The notes under the pieces: model-generated
The model's input: the letters and a program-made list of their open reading frames with translations, nothing else
What the model was told of the DNA's origin: nothing
Databases searched by the model: none
Origin: Batkoa obscura
Lineage: Eukaryota > Entomophthoromycota > Entomophthoromycetes > Entomophthorales > Batkoaceae
NCBI GenBank assembly: GCA_030770535.1
Contig: JASVEC010000001.1
Location: 620,001 to 684,000 of the forward strand
Length of the DNA: 64,000 nucleotides
Reading direction: 5' to 3'
Position numbers and translations under genes: made by a program
In this document: in pieces, positions 43,555 to 54,792 of the stretch
How positions within the stretch are numbered: the stretch's first letter is position 1
Layout of the letters: each line of letters begins with the position of its first letter

Positions 43555-46500
43555 TTATTAAAATTCAATTATTTACTTTAATAAAGTTTAAATGTAAAGA
43601 GTCAAATATGCGCAAATTATTAATTGATTATATCATATCAATATATAAATAGAATAACATAAATACAATAGATTTTGATCTTATTAGCTACGTCTCAATT
43701 GCTTTAAAATCCTAAAGATTTCCTAATACGAACTTTGTAAAATCATTAATAACCCATAACTGTGATCTTGATTTGGGTCCCAGATTGCCTAATCTAAGTT
43801 AATTCCACACGTATTAAGCCAAAGTATCCGTAAATTAGTGGTTACTAACTTTACTCAATATTAGAGGTCTATAGAATATATACTTCATGCACGAATTTCA
43901 AAATTGATATCAGTAAATTAGATACAGTCCTACAATCAACCTTACTGTCGAATATTCTTAAAAAGTATTGAGTGATTTAGCTAGCTAATATAGGCTTCAT
44001 AAAGTTATAAAATAATAAAATGCGATAAAAAGTATTCATTATTGTTTATTTATCTACTAAACATTAATTTATTAGCCCATATAAACTAGCAAATCATAGC
44101 TCATAACTTAATTCATTAACACACAACTTTATTCAATCATATTGTGTAAAATATTTGATTATTATTATCCAGCTTTTCGAAATGATTAATCCTCTCTATT
44201 TATCTGATTACATCTATTACTTAATACAAATAGGTGATTTTATGAATTTAAATAGCTAGAAATATTATATAAAATTCTTATTGTAAATTTATATACGCTC
44301 AAATATATGATGTATTTGTTTGTAGATGAATATTCAATAAATATTTAAGACTATAAAATCTAGACCAAATAATACAATAAAAGCTCTATTATTCTTAAAT
44401 ACCTGGAGTAATGTATAAAAAAGTATTACTACGGTTAGAAATGTAATATTTATTGAAGTTCATAAGATTATTCGGAGTATCAGAGTATAATTTAAAGTAT
44501 ATTTCTAAGATAATTACTAGCTAGTTGACATCATCTTGTGGCTTTATAACAAATATGTAGTATAAAAACTTGGTGGTTATATTATACCAAATATCTACTT
44601 ACCCTCTTGAAAATATAGGCTAAATGCCCACAATGGCTTTATTAATATAAATAAAAAGATAGATAAAGTATGCAAATAGACGATTGTATAATAAAAATAT
44701 GAAACCTGATAAGATCAGCTTCTAAAGAATAATTTACCAAATCAACTAGTTTAAATAGCTTTATTAATAACTCTTATCAAGAATAGCTAAAGTGTAATCG
44801 GAATTGTTATAACTTTGAATATCTTCTTTTATATAAAAACGCAACTTCAATTACTAATAATATAAAGTTCAACTACAATAATAATCTATACTGATAATGA
44901 GATATATATCCTTTATATGAAAGCTGTATTAAAATCTAAGCTATTTTCATGGAAGTTTGGAAATAGATAAACCCTAGCTACTCAGCCACTAAAGTCCTTA
45001 ATCCATGAGAATTTCGACATTACTAGCTTATATTGTAGCATGATTTAATTAAATTAAAAATGGCATTAATAAAGCACATGACATTTCATCTGTATGGCTA
45101 AATGGGTACTGAAATAGAGCTTTGAGGCAAATGTCTTGTGATACTTAACCATACGCATAATTGCTAACATAATTCGGAAGTAGGTTTATTAATATAGTTA
45201 ATGATTTTTTTTTACCTTTAATAGAGGAGGCGTCGACTAATTTGAACTAAAGTTTAAACCAAGTAAACGTACATTAATAAATAAAATAGGTTTTAACATT
45301 ATGTAGTTGACTTGTTAGGATCACAAATTTCTGTAATATACTTTGTTATTTGATATTTTTGCAAGAAATGATGGTATAACTGAAGCCTATTCTCATTTTC
45401 ATTCATAAATATAAAGAATATATATATCATTACTTTAAATCTCGATTAAGCATCATACCATAATTGTACTTATAAAATCATTGAGACTTTAAAGTTAGTA
45501 TGGATAATTGAATATTTTCTCTATCTGGGTATTCAGCATGCTTATTTTATTTGAAAATTGTAACTTCGACTAAAATGACCTTAGCTTTTATATGAATTTT
45601 CATATATTCAAATTTATTAATTTATAATAAGTCATATGTGATAACTTACAATACAAAACTCATAACTTTATAAGTTTAAAAATAGCAATATATAAGGCGC
45701 ATCTTACTATTATTGTTTTATAGAATAAATTATCTATTGTTATCATTAGTCATAGTTCCTTTTAATCTATAACTAAAATAATTGTTTATATAATCGTAAA
45801 TTCGAATTAATAATGTTCATAACTATTTAATTATATAAATTATTTTATTTGAAAGGTTTATTAAAGGCAATGTTAAATACATGAATAATATTAAAATAAT
45901 TTGGATATTACTAATTTATTGTAACATAACTAAAGTCATTCCGCTATTCATTCATACAGCTTAAGACTACTTTTTTTTAGTACAATTAAATGAAACAATT
46001 TTTTATTCCATACTTTCCAAATATTATAATATTTATTATGTAGTTGGCTGCTTATCACTTTATATAGGCAGCTCATTAACGATTACATTAAATTATCATA
46101 TTAGGAATATAATACAAATTACTTTTACTAGCTAAAAGATTAAGTACCCATCAATTTGTTTAAATTGCATAAATATTTAAATCCAAAACGTTTAATGTCA
46201 TAAATAGTAAGTCTAATTAGGTTAAATTAAAAAATTAAAATCAAATAATACATATACATTATATAATAACAGTTTTATAATATAATATTTAATACTTGAA
46301 TACATATCAAAAGGACTTAAAGTTGGCTATTAATAGATCAGCCTTCATTAATCTCATTTTGATGCCAACTTTGGATGTGAGTAATCTTATTAAGTAACTA
46401 TTTTCAATTTTAATTAATTGAAGGACAAAAAGGATTAATAATAAAATTAAAGTTATAAACAAATAAATAGATATTCACTTTAAAAACATTAAATCAGTAA

Positions 46501-47220
46501 TATCAAATATAAAAACTCCCAATTGAAGAAATTTTGTCTATTTTTGGCACAAAAAACAATTTTAATTACTATTATCATGCTATTTAAAAGTAAATTATGA
46601 TATAGAATGATTTATCACTAATTAGGACTTGAAAAAAAGTATATAAGTAAAGCTCATAATTAATGTTTACTCTACAAATATTTTTTATTTATTTATTCAT
46701 TATAAGACATGTTAGATTCTACCAAGAGTTATAAAACTTATACTTATAATTTTACATCAGTTCGAAATAACAGTAACAATGAAATGAAGGAAAGTAGGAA
46801 GATCAATAGCGATAGTAACGAAAAAACCACCAAAGAGCTTTTGAAAAAAGAGAGACGTAAGGTATTAGAATCAATATATACACTTAACCCATATCCTTGT
46901 AAAGATGCAAGGAAACAGATATCTCAGCAGTTACAAATGGATCCAAGAGAATTTCAAATTTGGTTTCAAAATCGTAGATCTAGAGAAAAGAAGAAGACAA
47001 GCATGATACCAATAAATACTGGTTTACAATGGATTAATACCATCAAATCTTCTTATTTCTTAAAGCTCTCCTCGAGCTCATCCCCTCAAATGAATGATAA
47101 TAATCTTAGTTTTTCTCCTACACTATCATCTCAAAGTAATTTTGAATCTAATTCTAATACAATAGACCACTCTACTCCTCTTTCTTCTTCCTCAACTAAG
47201 AGTACAACAAGGATGAGTTT
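43555..47220 (+). repeat. Tandem duplicated segment, copy B
   Basis: Counterpart of 36420-41060. Near-identical patches are about 44096-44447, 45210-45830, 45971-46340 and 46582-47219; between them the two copies are clearly diverged. The left part (43560-44035) aligns with 36480-37140 only with many differences. It lacks both MITEs and the dispersed repeat found in A. Confidence 0.9.
46640..46647 (+). promoter_or_regulatory. TATA element of homeodomain gene B
   Basis: TATATAAG in the same context as gene A, about 69 bp upstream of the ATG. Confidence 0.65.
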
Positions 47221-47239
47221 GAATTATTTATTAATATAG
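46709..47239 (+). CDS. Homeodomain transcription factor, paralogue B
   Basis: Intronless, 176 aa, differing from paralogue A by four residues (Met to Ile before PINTGLQW, Pro to Ser after it, and Ser to Asn and Met to Ile at the very end). Homeodomain and all accessory motifs are as in A. The last codons (TTG AAT TAT TTA TTA ATA) match paralogue 1 in residues and nearly in bases, whereas A is altered there. The end of B is thus the ancestral form, and the A/B identity was imposed by copying that stopped about 20 bases before the stop codon. Like A it should be a nuclear DNA-binding protein of unknown target. Both A and B look intact. Confidence 0.94.
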   Translation: MLDSTKSYKTYTYNFTSVRNNSNNEMKESRKINSDSNEKTTKELLKKERRKVLESIYTLNPYPCKDARKQISQQLQMDPREFQIWFQNRRSREKKKTSMIPINTGLQWINTIKSSYFLKLSSSSSPQMNDNNLSFSPTLSSQSNFESNSNTIDHSTPLSSSSTKSTTRMSLNYLLI

Positions 47240-47347
47240 TTCTTTTCTTTAACCTTATTTCATATACCACTTCTTAAATAAAATATATGACTGTACTATT
47301 AATTTACGCATGTCGAACATTTTTAGAATAGTTTTTAGTAAATGATA

Positions 47348-47443
47348 TGGGGATGTATTTTTGTTTAAAAATTTTACCAACCTTTCCGCTCAAATAGCGC
47401 TTAATAAATGGAAAAAATAATGAAGCCAAAAAAAACATCCCCA
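47348..47443 (-). mobile_element. MITE copy downstream of homeodomain gene B
   Basis: 96-bp reverse-orientation copy with TA on both sides, about 110 bp after the stop of gene B. Confidence 0.9.
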
Positions 47444-48100
47444 TATGGTCAAGATGTACATAAAGGTTCCAGTGATTTGGGCTATTCCGTCAAATATGGT
47501 TCATTCATAATAGTTTTACATTTTGTTTTAATTTATTGTAAAGCTACTAAACTAACTAAAAAGGTAATTACCAATTAATTTATAATCTATAAAACAAGCT
47601 TTAAATCCTTATAAAATTATATATTATACCGCTATGTATAATTTTAAAAATGTTAATGTATAGTCTTGATATTAAAATTCCCAATTTAAGCAAACTAGTT
47701 TAAATCAATTAATTGTTAGGATTATTTTTTATCAAATATCTTTATTCATACATGTTTGATAAAAAGCTAAAATGGTAATTTGTATTACCAAAATGCAAAA
47801 TGCAAAATGCAAAATATTATATTAACTAACAATCGGGATTACATACAGAATAAGGCTTTATAGTTGTTTTGGGGGGTACAAAGGCGGATATTAAAGTAAA
47901 GACAAAGGCAATCAACAAAACGAGAAATATGATTTCGTTTTAAATGAAATTTGTTTAATAGTATTTGAAACATAAATGGTTCAATTGAAAGAATTTATGT
48001 ATCTATTAATTTCTAAAAATTCATAATAATCAAACTAAAGGCAACCCAGTAAAACTTGAAATATAATACACACTTAAATTTTTAAAAATAACAAAAATCA
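47444..48100. other. Intergenic
   Basis: AT-rich. A three-unit tandem ATGCAAA repeat lies at about 47792-47815. No gene is seen. Confidence 0.5.
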
Positions 48101-48172
48101 CTTCCTCACGGGGAATCGAACCCCGGCCGTTCCGGTGAAAGCGGAAAATCCTAACCACTGGACCATGAAGAA
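48101..48172 (-). tRNA. tRNA-Glu (TTC)
   Basis: Cloverleaf on the minus strand: acceptor TTCTTCA with TGAGGAA (one wobble), discriminator G. Anticodon stem TTCCG/CGGAA encloses CTTTCAC with anticodon TTC, reading GAA (Glu). T arm CGGGG/CCCCG with loop TTCGATT. The GGTTAGGAT D arm is typical of eukaryotic tRNA-Glu. No intron. Confidence 0.95.
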
Positions 48173-48232
48173 CTATGATATCTAGCAAGATTATAAAATT
48201 ATAACTTTTTTTAAACATCATAATAAACAATA

Positions 48233-48333
48233 TGGGAGTGTTTTTTTTGGTTTCATTATTTTTTCCATTTTTTAAGCACTATTTAAGCGGAAAGATTGTT
48301 AGTAAAATTCTTAAACAAAAAAATACACCCCCA
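48233..48333 (+). mobile_element. MITE copy between tRNA-Glu and Chs7-like gene
   Basis: 101-bp copy with TA on both sides, about 60 bp from the 5' end of tRNA-Glu and about 55 bp from the Chs7-like stop codon. Confidence 0.9.
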
Positions 48334-48388
48334 TATTGCAAATATATTCTGAAAAAATACTATACTCATTAGCAATTTATTTTATTAA

Positions 48389-49632
48389 TTAATCTTCATT
48401 TTCATTTTCTAAACCTACCTCCTTTTCATCAAATAAAGTCACAAATGGATTTTGTTGGCTTGAGTATGAGTGGATCGATGTCTTTGTCAGCTGCGTTTGG
48501 TTTTCTCCGATAACAAACTCCAAGTCGTCTTTATTTGATGAATCCCATGATTTATAAAACATCATTACTGACAACAATAAAAGTAAGGAGTAAAAGAAAG
48601 CACCATCTAAATAATGCTTACTATTGGCACATATACTGTTATTAAATAAATATAAACTCATTTGTGAAAATAAAAAGAAGATCAATGAGATGATTAAATC
48701 GCCTAGTAAATCAAGTTAATTATATTATTATTTCCATTTAAAAAATTTACCAATCGGCCAATATGAGTCAACGTGGTACCATAAATATACTATCCTTATT
48801 ATCAAAAACAATGCTAGCAATACTGGGCTTATTATATATTGAAATACATACATTACCACCGGGTTTTCTCTTTCTAAACCAGCTTTACTGTTGAAAGTAG
48901 TTAACGCAATGATCAAGCCAGATAAAAATACTCCAAGTGAAGAAAGACGTGTTGACTATTATTAATTTAATAGAAGTTATAATAAATAATAAATAATAAT
49001 ACCCAATTCATAAGTGAAATAGATTCTTGGTCGTCCAGTTGAGATTTTTTATATCTTAATAAAACCGGAAAATAATCGTAATAGGAAGAAATTGAAAATA
49101 ACAATAAGCTCCATGGAATTGTTATACTAATTGCAAAATGAATACCAACAAAAAACTATAATTAAAATTGTTAATTCTTTTATCATTACTGTTAATGCTA
49201 TTATATTACTGTATAGCTATAAGTTCCCATAGGTATTATATTAGTTATAGTGAATAATTCTACAACGTTATATGCTAGATACAGATAAAAGAACAGATTA
49301 ATAATTTTTTTTCCTATATAATATCAGAATCAAATATTGACTTTAATAAAGCTGTTTACCATTAACAGCAGCGATTTTATATTTGATAGAATATAAAATA
49401 ATCATGGTCATAACTATACTGGTTATATATACAAATAGTGAAGCTAAAATTGTTGAGTTATTGGTATTTATCATATTCTAATAGTCGACTTACCTATTTC
49501 AAATAAATAGGCGTTCCCAATTTTAATACCACGACTTGAACATAAAGTAAACAATCCAAATTGGCTATCAATTAATGGGCATATATTCAACACGGCATTT
49601 GAGCATATACTTTTATAATCACCTAACTTCAT
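48389..49632 (-). CDS. CHS7: Chitin synthase export chaperone (Chs7-like)
   Basis: Six exons: 49632-49494, 49443-49360, 49313-49210, 49155-49003, 48955-48751 and 48702-48389, giving 332 aa, the usual Chs7 length. Introns are 46-54 nt. The start MKLGDYKSICSNAVLNICPL matches the Chs7 N terminus (GDF..IC..A.LPLC), followed by CSSRGIKIGNAYLF. Seven hydrophobic helices follow. The best-conserved part is DSYWPIGDLI...SICANSKHYLDGAFF..LL.LLSVMMFYK.WDS..KDDLEF. Chs7 sits in the ER membrane and is needed to fold and export chitin synthase 3. CTG codons in helix 3 occupy Leu-type positions. The adjacent Ras-type gene is transcribed in the same direction about 1.5 kb away. Confidence 0.93.
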
Positions 49633-51110
49633 CCTAATTTATTTAAAAAAGATAAAAAGATAAAATTAAATAAAAATCTACCATTCTATCTCTCATTTTA
49701 CTTCTTGATTTATATAATTCAAGATTCATATTCTTTATTTTTTAGTTTCTCTTACTTCCTTTTCCTTACAATTTTAATTCTCAATCGTTACTCTTATTAA
49801 ATCTAACTTTCTCTTATTTTGTTCTAATTTGTATTGATTCTTAGTCTAAGTTCAATCCAAAAGCGTTTCAGTTGTCTTTTTTAAATTTGCCTTCAATTAT
49901 TTTGGTTATTATTTTATTGCTGTTGAGGTTCTATTGCGACCTATTTAGTGATAATTTTAGAATCACTTATTTCGTTGGTTGGCTTTTTTAATATGAAACC
50001 TATATTTTAGCCTACTTTTAGCTAAATTTTACTCTTGTATACAGATTAGTTTAAAAGTTTGGTTTAAATTTTGTTCATTTTAGTTTTAGTAAAAATTGTA
50101 AAGTAAGCACCAAGTGCTACAAAAATAGCTACTTTGCTCAATTTTAAGATTAATTATATAGGAGGAGTATTTTTCTGCCATCTATTTGGTATTTTTTTCG
50201 AAATTTTAACTGAGCTTTTAAACTTACCTATACACAATTATTTAGATCACAATAGACCCGCAACATCTACAAAGCTTATTTTATTAAATAAACCAGTTTT
50301 GACTTTTTTAGCTTAAGCTAAATTAGGTTACAATTTGTTTAAAATTTCGTATATTACTTTGCGAAAAACGTCTTTTATAACTTAATAATTTATAATTATG
50401 CTTACTAAACAGAAAGTTTGTAGTGGATCAAAAACTAATACTATAGCTAAGTTAAAGTTTTAAAAATTAAAAGCTCGAGTGAGAGTGTCATACTTTTAAA
50501 ACTAACACGAAGTATAGATATCCGGCGGTTTTCACTCGTATACCCTTAAATAAATAGGAGATTTACCACTATTGTTTAGTGTTAATTAACTAATGTAGTT
50601 GGATTTTACATTTTGAAGCATTTTACAAATTTAGTATTTTTTATCCCTATAAAATATAGATTAATTTCTAAAAGTAAACTTTCAGTTGAGCATTTATTTT
50701 GCTATTTTACACAATTAAGATAAATTGAGTTACAATATGTTTTAACAATAGTTTTATTTTTTAGTATAGTAACTTCTATAAACATTCTAATGTATTGTGT
50801 ATATTTAAGTTATAACTATGGTGTCATAATTGTAGTTGTAATAATTTATCAGCGAGTAGCTTGGTGAAATAATGTACTCAATGAAGAGGAGTATAACTTC
50901 ATTGAGCTTTACCCTAGAGAGAAAGAAATGCTATGTTTGGACCTAAAGGTCAATAGTAAGTTAATAAGTAATATTACTTAGAGCTTATGTCATAATGTAT
51001 ATCAGTTTCATTTAAAAATTAAATAGAGGTAGCTTATTTATTTGATATTATAAGTCTAATTATAATAATTTACATAATATTTAAAGAAAAAGATTGAAAG
51101 AGGTTGAAAA
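49633..51110. other. Intergenic with a hairpin-rich spot
   Basis: Promoter side of the Chs7-like gene (with an alternating CT/AT-rich part at about 49690-49900) and 3' side of the Ras-like gene. No gene is seen. A locally less AT-rich stretch at about 50845-50990 contains stable small hairpins. Confidence 0.45.
50845..50990 (+). other. Possible structured non-coding element
   Basis: Two perfect hairpins in succession: CTCAATGAAG/CTTCATTGAG (10-bp stem, 10-nt loop, about 50878-50907) and GACC/GGTC with a TAAA loop near 50940-50951, followed by the palindrome AAGTAATATTACTT. No known RNA family is recognised. Confidence 0.25.
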
Positions 51111-51957
51111 TTAAAGAATAGTGCAACATCCACCTTTAGCCTCTTCAACTGCTTCAGGTACTGCATCAGCTTGTTTGTCAGCTTCTCTACGACGGATAAT
51201 TTCTCTAATTAAGTTAGAAAAAATCAATTCAATATTAATTCTTTCCTTTGCTGATGATTCAATAAATAAAGCATCAATAGACTCAGCATACGCTTTAGCA
51301 TCTGCCTCAGTTACCTCTCTAAGATCTTGTAAATCGCATTTGTTTCCCACCAATATCATAGGGCACTAAAAATAAATTATTATAGAATACTATATGATAC
51401 TAAAAAAGTAATTTACAGGTATTTCTTCACGCGCTCTCATAACCTGGGAACGAATAGAATTCAATTCATCAAATGAAGATTTTAAAGTTATTGAGTATAC
51501 TAATAAGAACCCATCACCACCTCTCAAGAATTTATCTGACCATAGCCCACTATTTAAAACATTAATATTTCAAATAAACTTTAATCGTCTTATCTTACCG
51601 ATATTCTTCTTGCCCAGCGGTATCTGTGATATCTAACTGATATTCTACACCATCAACAGTAAAATTCTTACTGTATGAATCCTCTATTTAAATGTTAATA
51701 TCAAAATGATTACTACATAAATAAGCTTACCAATTGTAGGATCATACCTGAGTTATAAATAATTATAAAAATAAGGTAAATAAAACATAACAAAGATGAT
51801 AATAAAATTACTCTTCCATGAATCTAAAATGAAAATTATTATAAATAAAAAGCAGATTTAATAATAATTACTGATTATTAATAAATGAAATCGTTGTGGC
51901 CGATTTACCAACACCACCTGATCCCAACACAACAATATTTAATTTTTCGGTAAGCAT
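51111..51957 (-). CDS. Ras-family small GTPase, CTIL prenylation box
   Basis: Six exons: 51957-51872, 51823-51812 (12 nt), 51747-51731 (17 nt), 51683-51599, 51549-51417 and 51365-51111, giving 195 aa. P loop GSGGVGKSA; switch I EYDPTIEDSY; switch II DTAGQEEY with the catalytic Gln; NKCD as NKxD; SSAK as the G5 motif; a Lys/Glu-rich hypervariable tail and CaaX box CTIL, which predicts geranylgeranylation. It is a membrane-bound signalling switch of the Ras/Rap branch. Effector-loop identity favours Ras or Rap/Rsr1 over Rho, Rab or Arf. The CTIL end recalls yeast Rsr1, but the DTAGQEEY sequence is Ras-like, so I give no symbol. The tiny exons 2 and 3 encode the residues leading into and forming switch I. 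Confidence 0.93.
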
Positions 51958-52674
51958 TGTATTAAGTCTATTAATAATAGTTGTTAATAGATGTATAGTG
52001 AATTGAAGTGATGTTACTTTAAATTATCTAATTAACTAAATAAGCAGAAAAAGGATACCAGTCGTTTTTCCTTAAGTTTAATATAAAAGGCAATTGAGTT
52101 AGTGAGAGTAAACTAACGAAAATTAAAAAAATAGTAAAAGAACTTCATATAACTATATATTTATATTGAATAGTTGTAAAAAAATCATCAGCCTCAAACG
52201 TCAATCCTTAGTTTGGAAAATTGGTTATTTTTTAATATATTATTATTGATTTAAGATCACCAAAAGTTAATTTTAGTTGTATTTATTGCATATAAATTCA
52301 AATTCTCATACCCTCGATTTTTAACAAATTTGTTGATCTTTTTATGCTTTATGAATTTCACCAATTAAAAAAGCAAAAAGTGCTTGTTTTATTGATTTTC
52401 AATAAAATTAGGTTTATTAAATTTAATAAATTTAATTTAACTAAATCTAATGCAATAACATTTAAAGTAACAAGTTACTATATTTAAAGTGGAAAATTAC
52501 TTCGAATTTATAATTTAAAAAACTAAGTTTTATTTTTGCTTTAGGGAAATATTTTAACATTTAGAAACAATCTTACTAAAATTTAACTGTTAGGCAACTG
52601 TCGATCTCTATGAACTAATATATCTCACTTTGTATGTTTAATAAACAACAAGCTACTTGAATTAATACCAATTT
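51958..52674. other. Intergenic
   Basis: Promoter side of the Ras-like gene and upstream of tRNA-Val. AT-rich; nothing else recognised. Confidence 0.5.
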
Positions 52675-52748
52675 GCTTCGGTAGTGTAGTTGGTTATCAC
52701 GTCACCCTTACAAGGTGAAGGTCTCCAGTTCGAACCTGGGCTGAAGCA
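52675..52748 (+). tRNA. tRNA-Val (TAC)
   Basis: Acceptor GCTTCGG pairs with CTGAAGC (one G-T wobble); discriminator A. D arm GTG...CAC; anticodon stem TCACC/GGTGA enclosing CTTACAA with anticodon TAC, reading GTA (Val); T arm TCCAG/CTGGG with TTCGAAC. No intron. A run of five T follows within 10 bases. Confidence 0.95.
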
Positions 52749-53496
52749 ATATTTTTACTGAAACCGGCAGCTAGTACTTTCAACAAGGTGGATACACCTT
52801 TACAAAATGATCGAGTTAAAGAATTGTGAAGGTAAACAAAAACATTTTGGAGCTTTTTTTAATTCATGTACTTTTCTATAGTTTTTATTCTGGTCATGAA
52901 CAATACAAGCTATGACCTCAGAAAAGTTTAGCACACACTATTAAAGATTACTCAAATTGAAGTCCATTAACACGTTTTTCTACTTTTTAAGATTTTTGTT
53001 TAAAATAAAATTGGCTTTCATTGAAATTTGTTCAATTTTTTAACAGTACTTATAACATTTTATTAAATCATTTGCTTGTAATTGTTCATGTTGGAAAATA
53101 AAAACTAAAAAAAATTAAAATTTGAACAGCTTTTCATGTAAAAATTCTAGCTATAGCTAATCTAAATTTTCATTCTATACTTTGTAAAATTACTATTAGA
53201 TTTTATTAAAAGAATTCATAGTTAGAGTTGCAATACTATATCTGTGGCTATAAAACTCACTTGTATATGCCTCCTCAAACTTGCTCATCTATATTTTAAA
53301 ATTGTATTTTAAAATTCTTATTAAATTTAAATTTTATTAAGTAATATTAAGCATACAACAATGAAGATTATTAAAATCGGTACAGTTTCTTGACTAGAGT
53401 CTTTATCAAAAACGGATCTTGTTATTGGAAAAATATGGTAGACTATTTTAAATGCTTCTATCTAATCTGATCTATTAAAAAGAAGTTTTCCATACA

Positions 53497-53592
53497 GGAA
53501 TGTTTTTTCCTCGAGAATTTAGCTAATAATTTGTTCAAACTGTAGGTTGCTTGAAAGATGGACAAAACATTGAAAAAAATATATTTGCATAT
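53497..53592 (-). mobile_element. Diverged MITE relic
   Basis: Recognisable by order of parts: GGAATGTTTTTTCC, GAATTTAGCTAATAATTTGTTCA, then CTTGAAAGATGGACAAAACATTGAAA. It is far more diverged than the other copies, so the family has been active over a long time. Confidence 0.55.
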
Positions 53593-54116
53593 CGATATTG
53601 TAATAGGTTGTAGTAAAAGGCCTTTTAGTTGGTCGCAAACTGCTTTTCTAAAAGACCGAGTTTTTTAGCTTTAGAATATTAAATAACTACTAACAGTATT
53701 GATAGCTAAGTAAAGCTAGTTAAAGATAAAAGACAATTGCTTTGACCCAAACTATGATTCAATTTAAAACCAGTGTTTATCCAAAAAGCCAATCATTAAA
53801 TGACATCATATTTAATTTATTAAGGAAATTATGGTCAGTAGTAAAGGCTTATGAGATAGAAGAAATGACTTAATAATATGTTAAAAGTGAATAAAAATTA
53901 TATTTGAAACTTGGTTTATATTATTAAATGTCTAAAAATAAATATTATTTAATCAATTAATATTAGTAAAAAAATTCATATTAAAATAATGATGAAAAGT
54001 TAAATCATGGATAAACAAAGTATTAAGTGAAACTATGCTAAGCCATAGAAGCTAATAAAGTAACTGCATTACAGAGGCTTACTCATTTTTCAAAATAAAA
54101 TCAATAGTCGAACTAG

Positions 54117-54124
54117 TATAAATA
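54117..54124 (+). promoter_or_regulatory. TATA element
   Basis: TATAAATA, 48 bp upstream of the start codon of the secreted Ser-rich protein at 54165. Confidence 0.55.
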
Positions 54125-54164
54125 CAATTGAAGGAAAGGAAAGAGAATTTATCAAAACGTCAAA

Positions 54165-54716
54165 ATGAAATTTATTTATCTTGTCCCTACTTTATTATCC
54201 AGTCTTGTACTTTCCCAAAATACCCTAGTAGAAAACATCCAAATTTGTATCCGTAATTGTCAATCAGCCAATAATGTTCAATGTGTAGGTCAATGTGTTG
54301 CTGGTTACGGTATGAACGTTCCAGATAGTACTATTGGTGAAATTATCAATGGTATTAACAGTAGTAACAACGGCCAATCTGGATCCGCAAGTCCTTCAGC
54401 GTCTGCTGACCCTTCTCAATCATCTGCAGCTAGTTCAATGGCTTCAGAGTCTTCTTCTGTGGCTAGCTCTATGGCTTCAGACGCATCCAGCTCAATAGCT
54501 TCAGAATCATCTTCGCTTATTAGCTCTTTATCTTCCGTTTCAACTTCTATTTCTAGTGCTTTGTCATCGGCTTCTGCTTCACTCTCTAGTGCATCGAGCT
54601 CGAGAGTATCTTCCATCAGATCATCTACGAGTGCAAATGGATCAGATGGTAATTATATTTATCCCTCAATTACATTTATTGCCATTAGCAATATTATCTT
54701 AGCTTATTCCATGTAG
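54165..54716 (+). CDS. Secreted Ser-rich, GPI-type protein with CX3C pairs (1)
   Basis: Intronless, 183 aa. Signal peptide (about 1-17, ending VLSQ). A short N-terminal domain carries two CX3C pairs, CIRNC and CVGQC, separated by eight residues, followed by AGYG. About 100 residues of Ser/Ala-rich low complexity follow (a likely O-mannosylated stalk), then a hydrophobic C-terminal tail preceded by NGSDGN, as expected for GPI attachment. It is related to the minus-strand gene at 55293-55766 by the same Cys spacing and layout. I know no named family; a cell-wall or surface role is inferred. The Ser run uses TCT/TCA/AGC codons mixed, so it is not a simple recent microsatellite expansion. Confidence 0.85.
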   Translation: MKFIYLVPTLLSSLVLSQNTLVENIQICIRNCQSANNVQCVGQCVAGYGMNVPDSTIGEIINGINSSNNGQSGSASPSASADPSQSSAASSMASESSSVASSMASDASSSIASESSSLISSLSSVSTSISSALSSASASLSSASSSRVSSIRSSTSANGSDGNYIYPSITFIAISNIILAYSM

Positions 54717-54792
54717 ATGGTGTATATACACTTATTTAATAAAAACCCTTAATAAAGTCACTCTATAGCTATTCAAATAGCCTTTTGTTATT

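Larger units (their letters stand above)
52749..54164. other. Intergenic with an old MITE relic
   Basis: No gene seen. A strongly diverged MITE is visible at about 53497-53592, and a TATA box for the next gene lies at 54117-54124. Confidence 0.5.

Noticed and set aside
33037-47239. Calling the homeodomain cluster a mating-type locus
   Set aside because: None of the usual fungal mating-type flanking genes (such as SLA2 or APN2) nor an HMG or alpha-box gene is present in the window.
28587-47300. Centromere as an explanation for the gene-poor AT-rich region
   Set aside because: No tandem satellite or consistent centromere-type organisation is visible, and three intact genes lie inside; chromatin data would be needed.
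48030-48230. 66-codon minus-strand frame
   Set aside because: It is a translation of tRNA-Glu and its flanks.
51121-51369. 82-codon plus-strand frame
   Set aside because: Exact antisense of the last exon of the Ras-type GTPase.
54416-54616. Acidic frame antisense to the Ser-rich stalk
   Set aside because: Ser codons read in antisense give Glu/Asp-rich chance frames; the same applies to 55303-55500.
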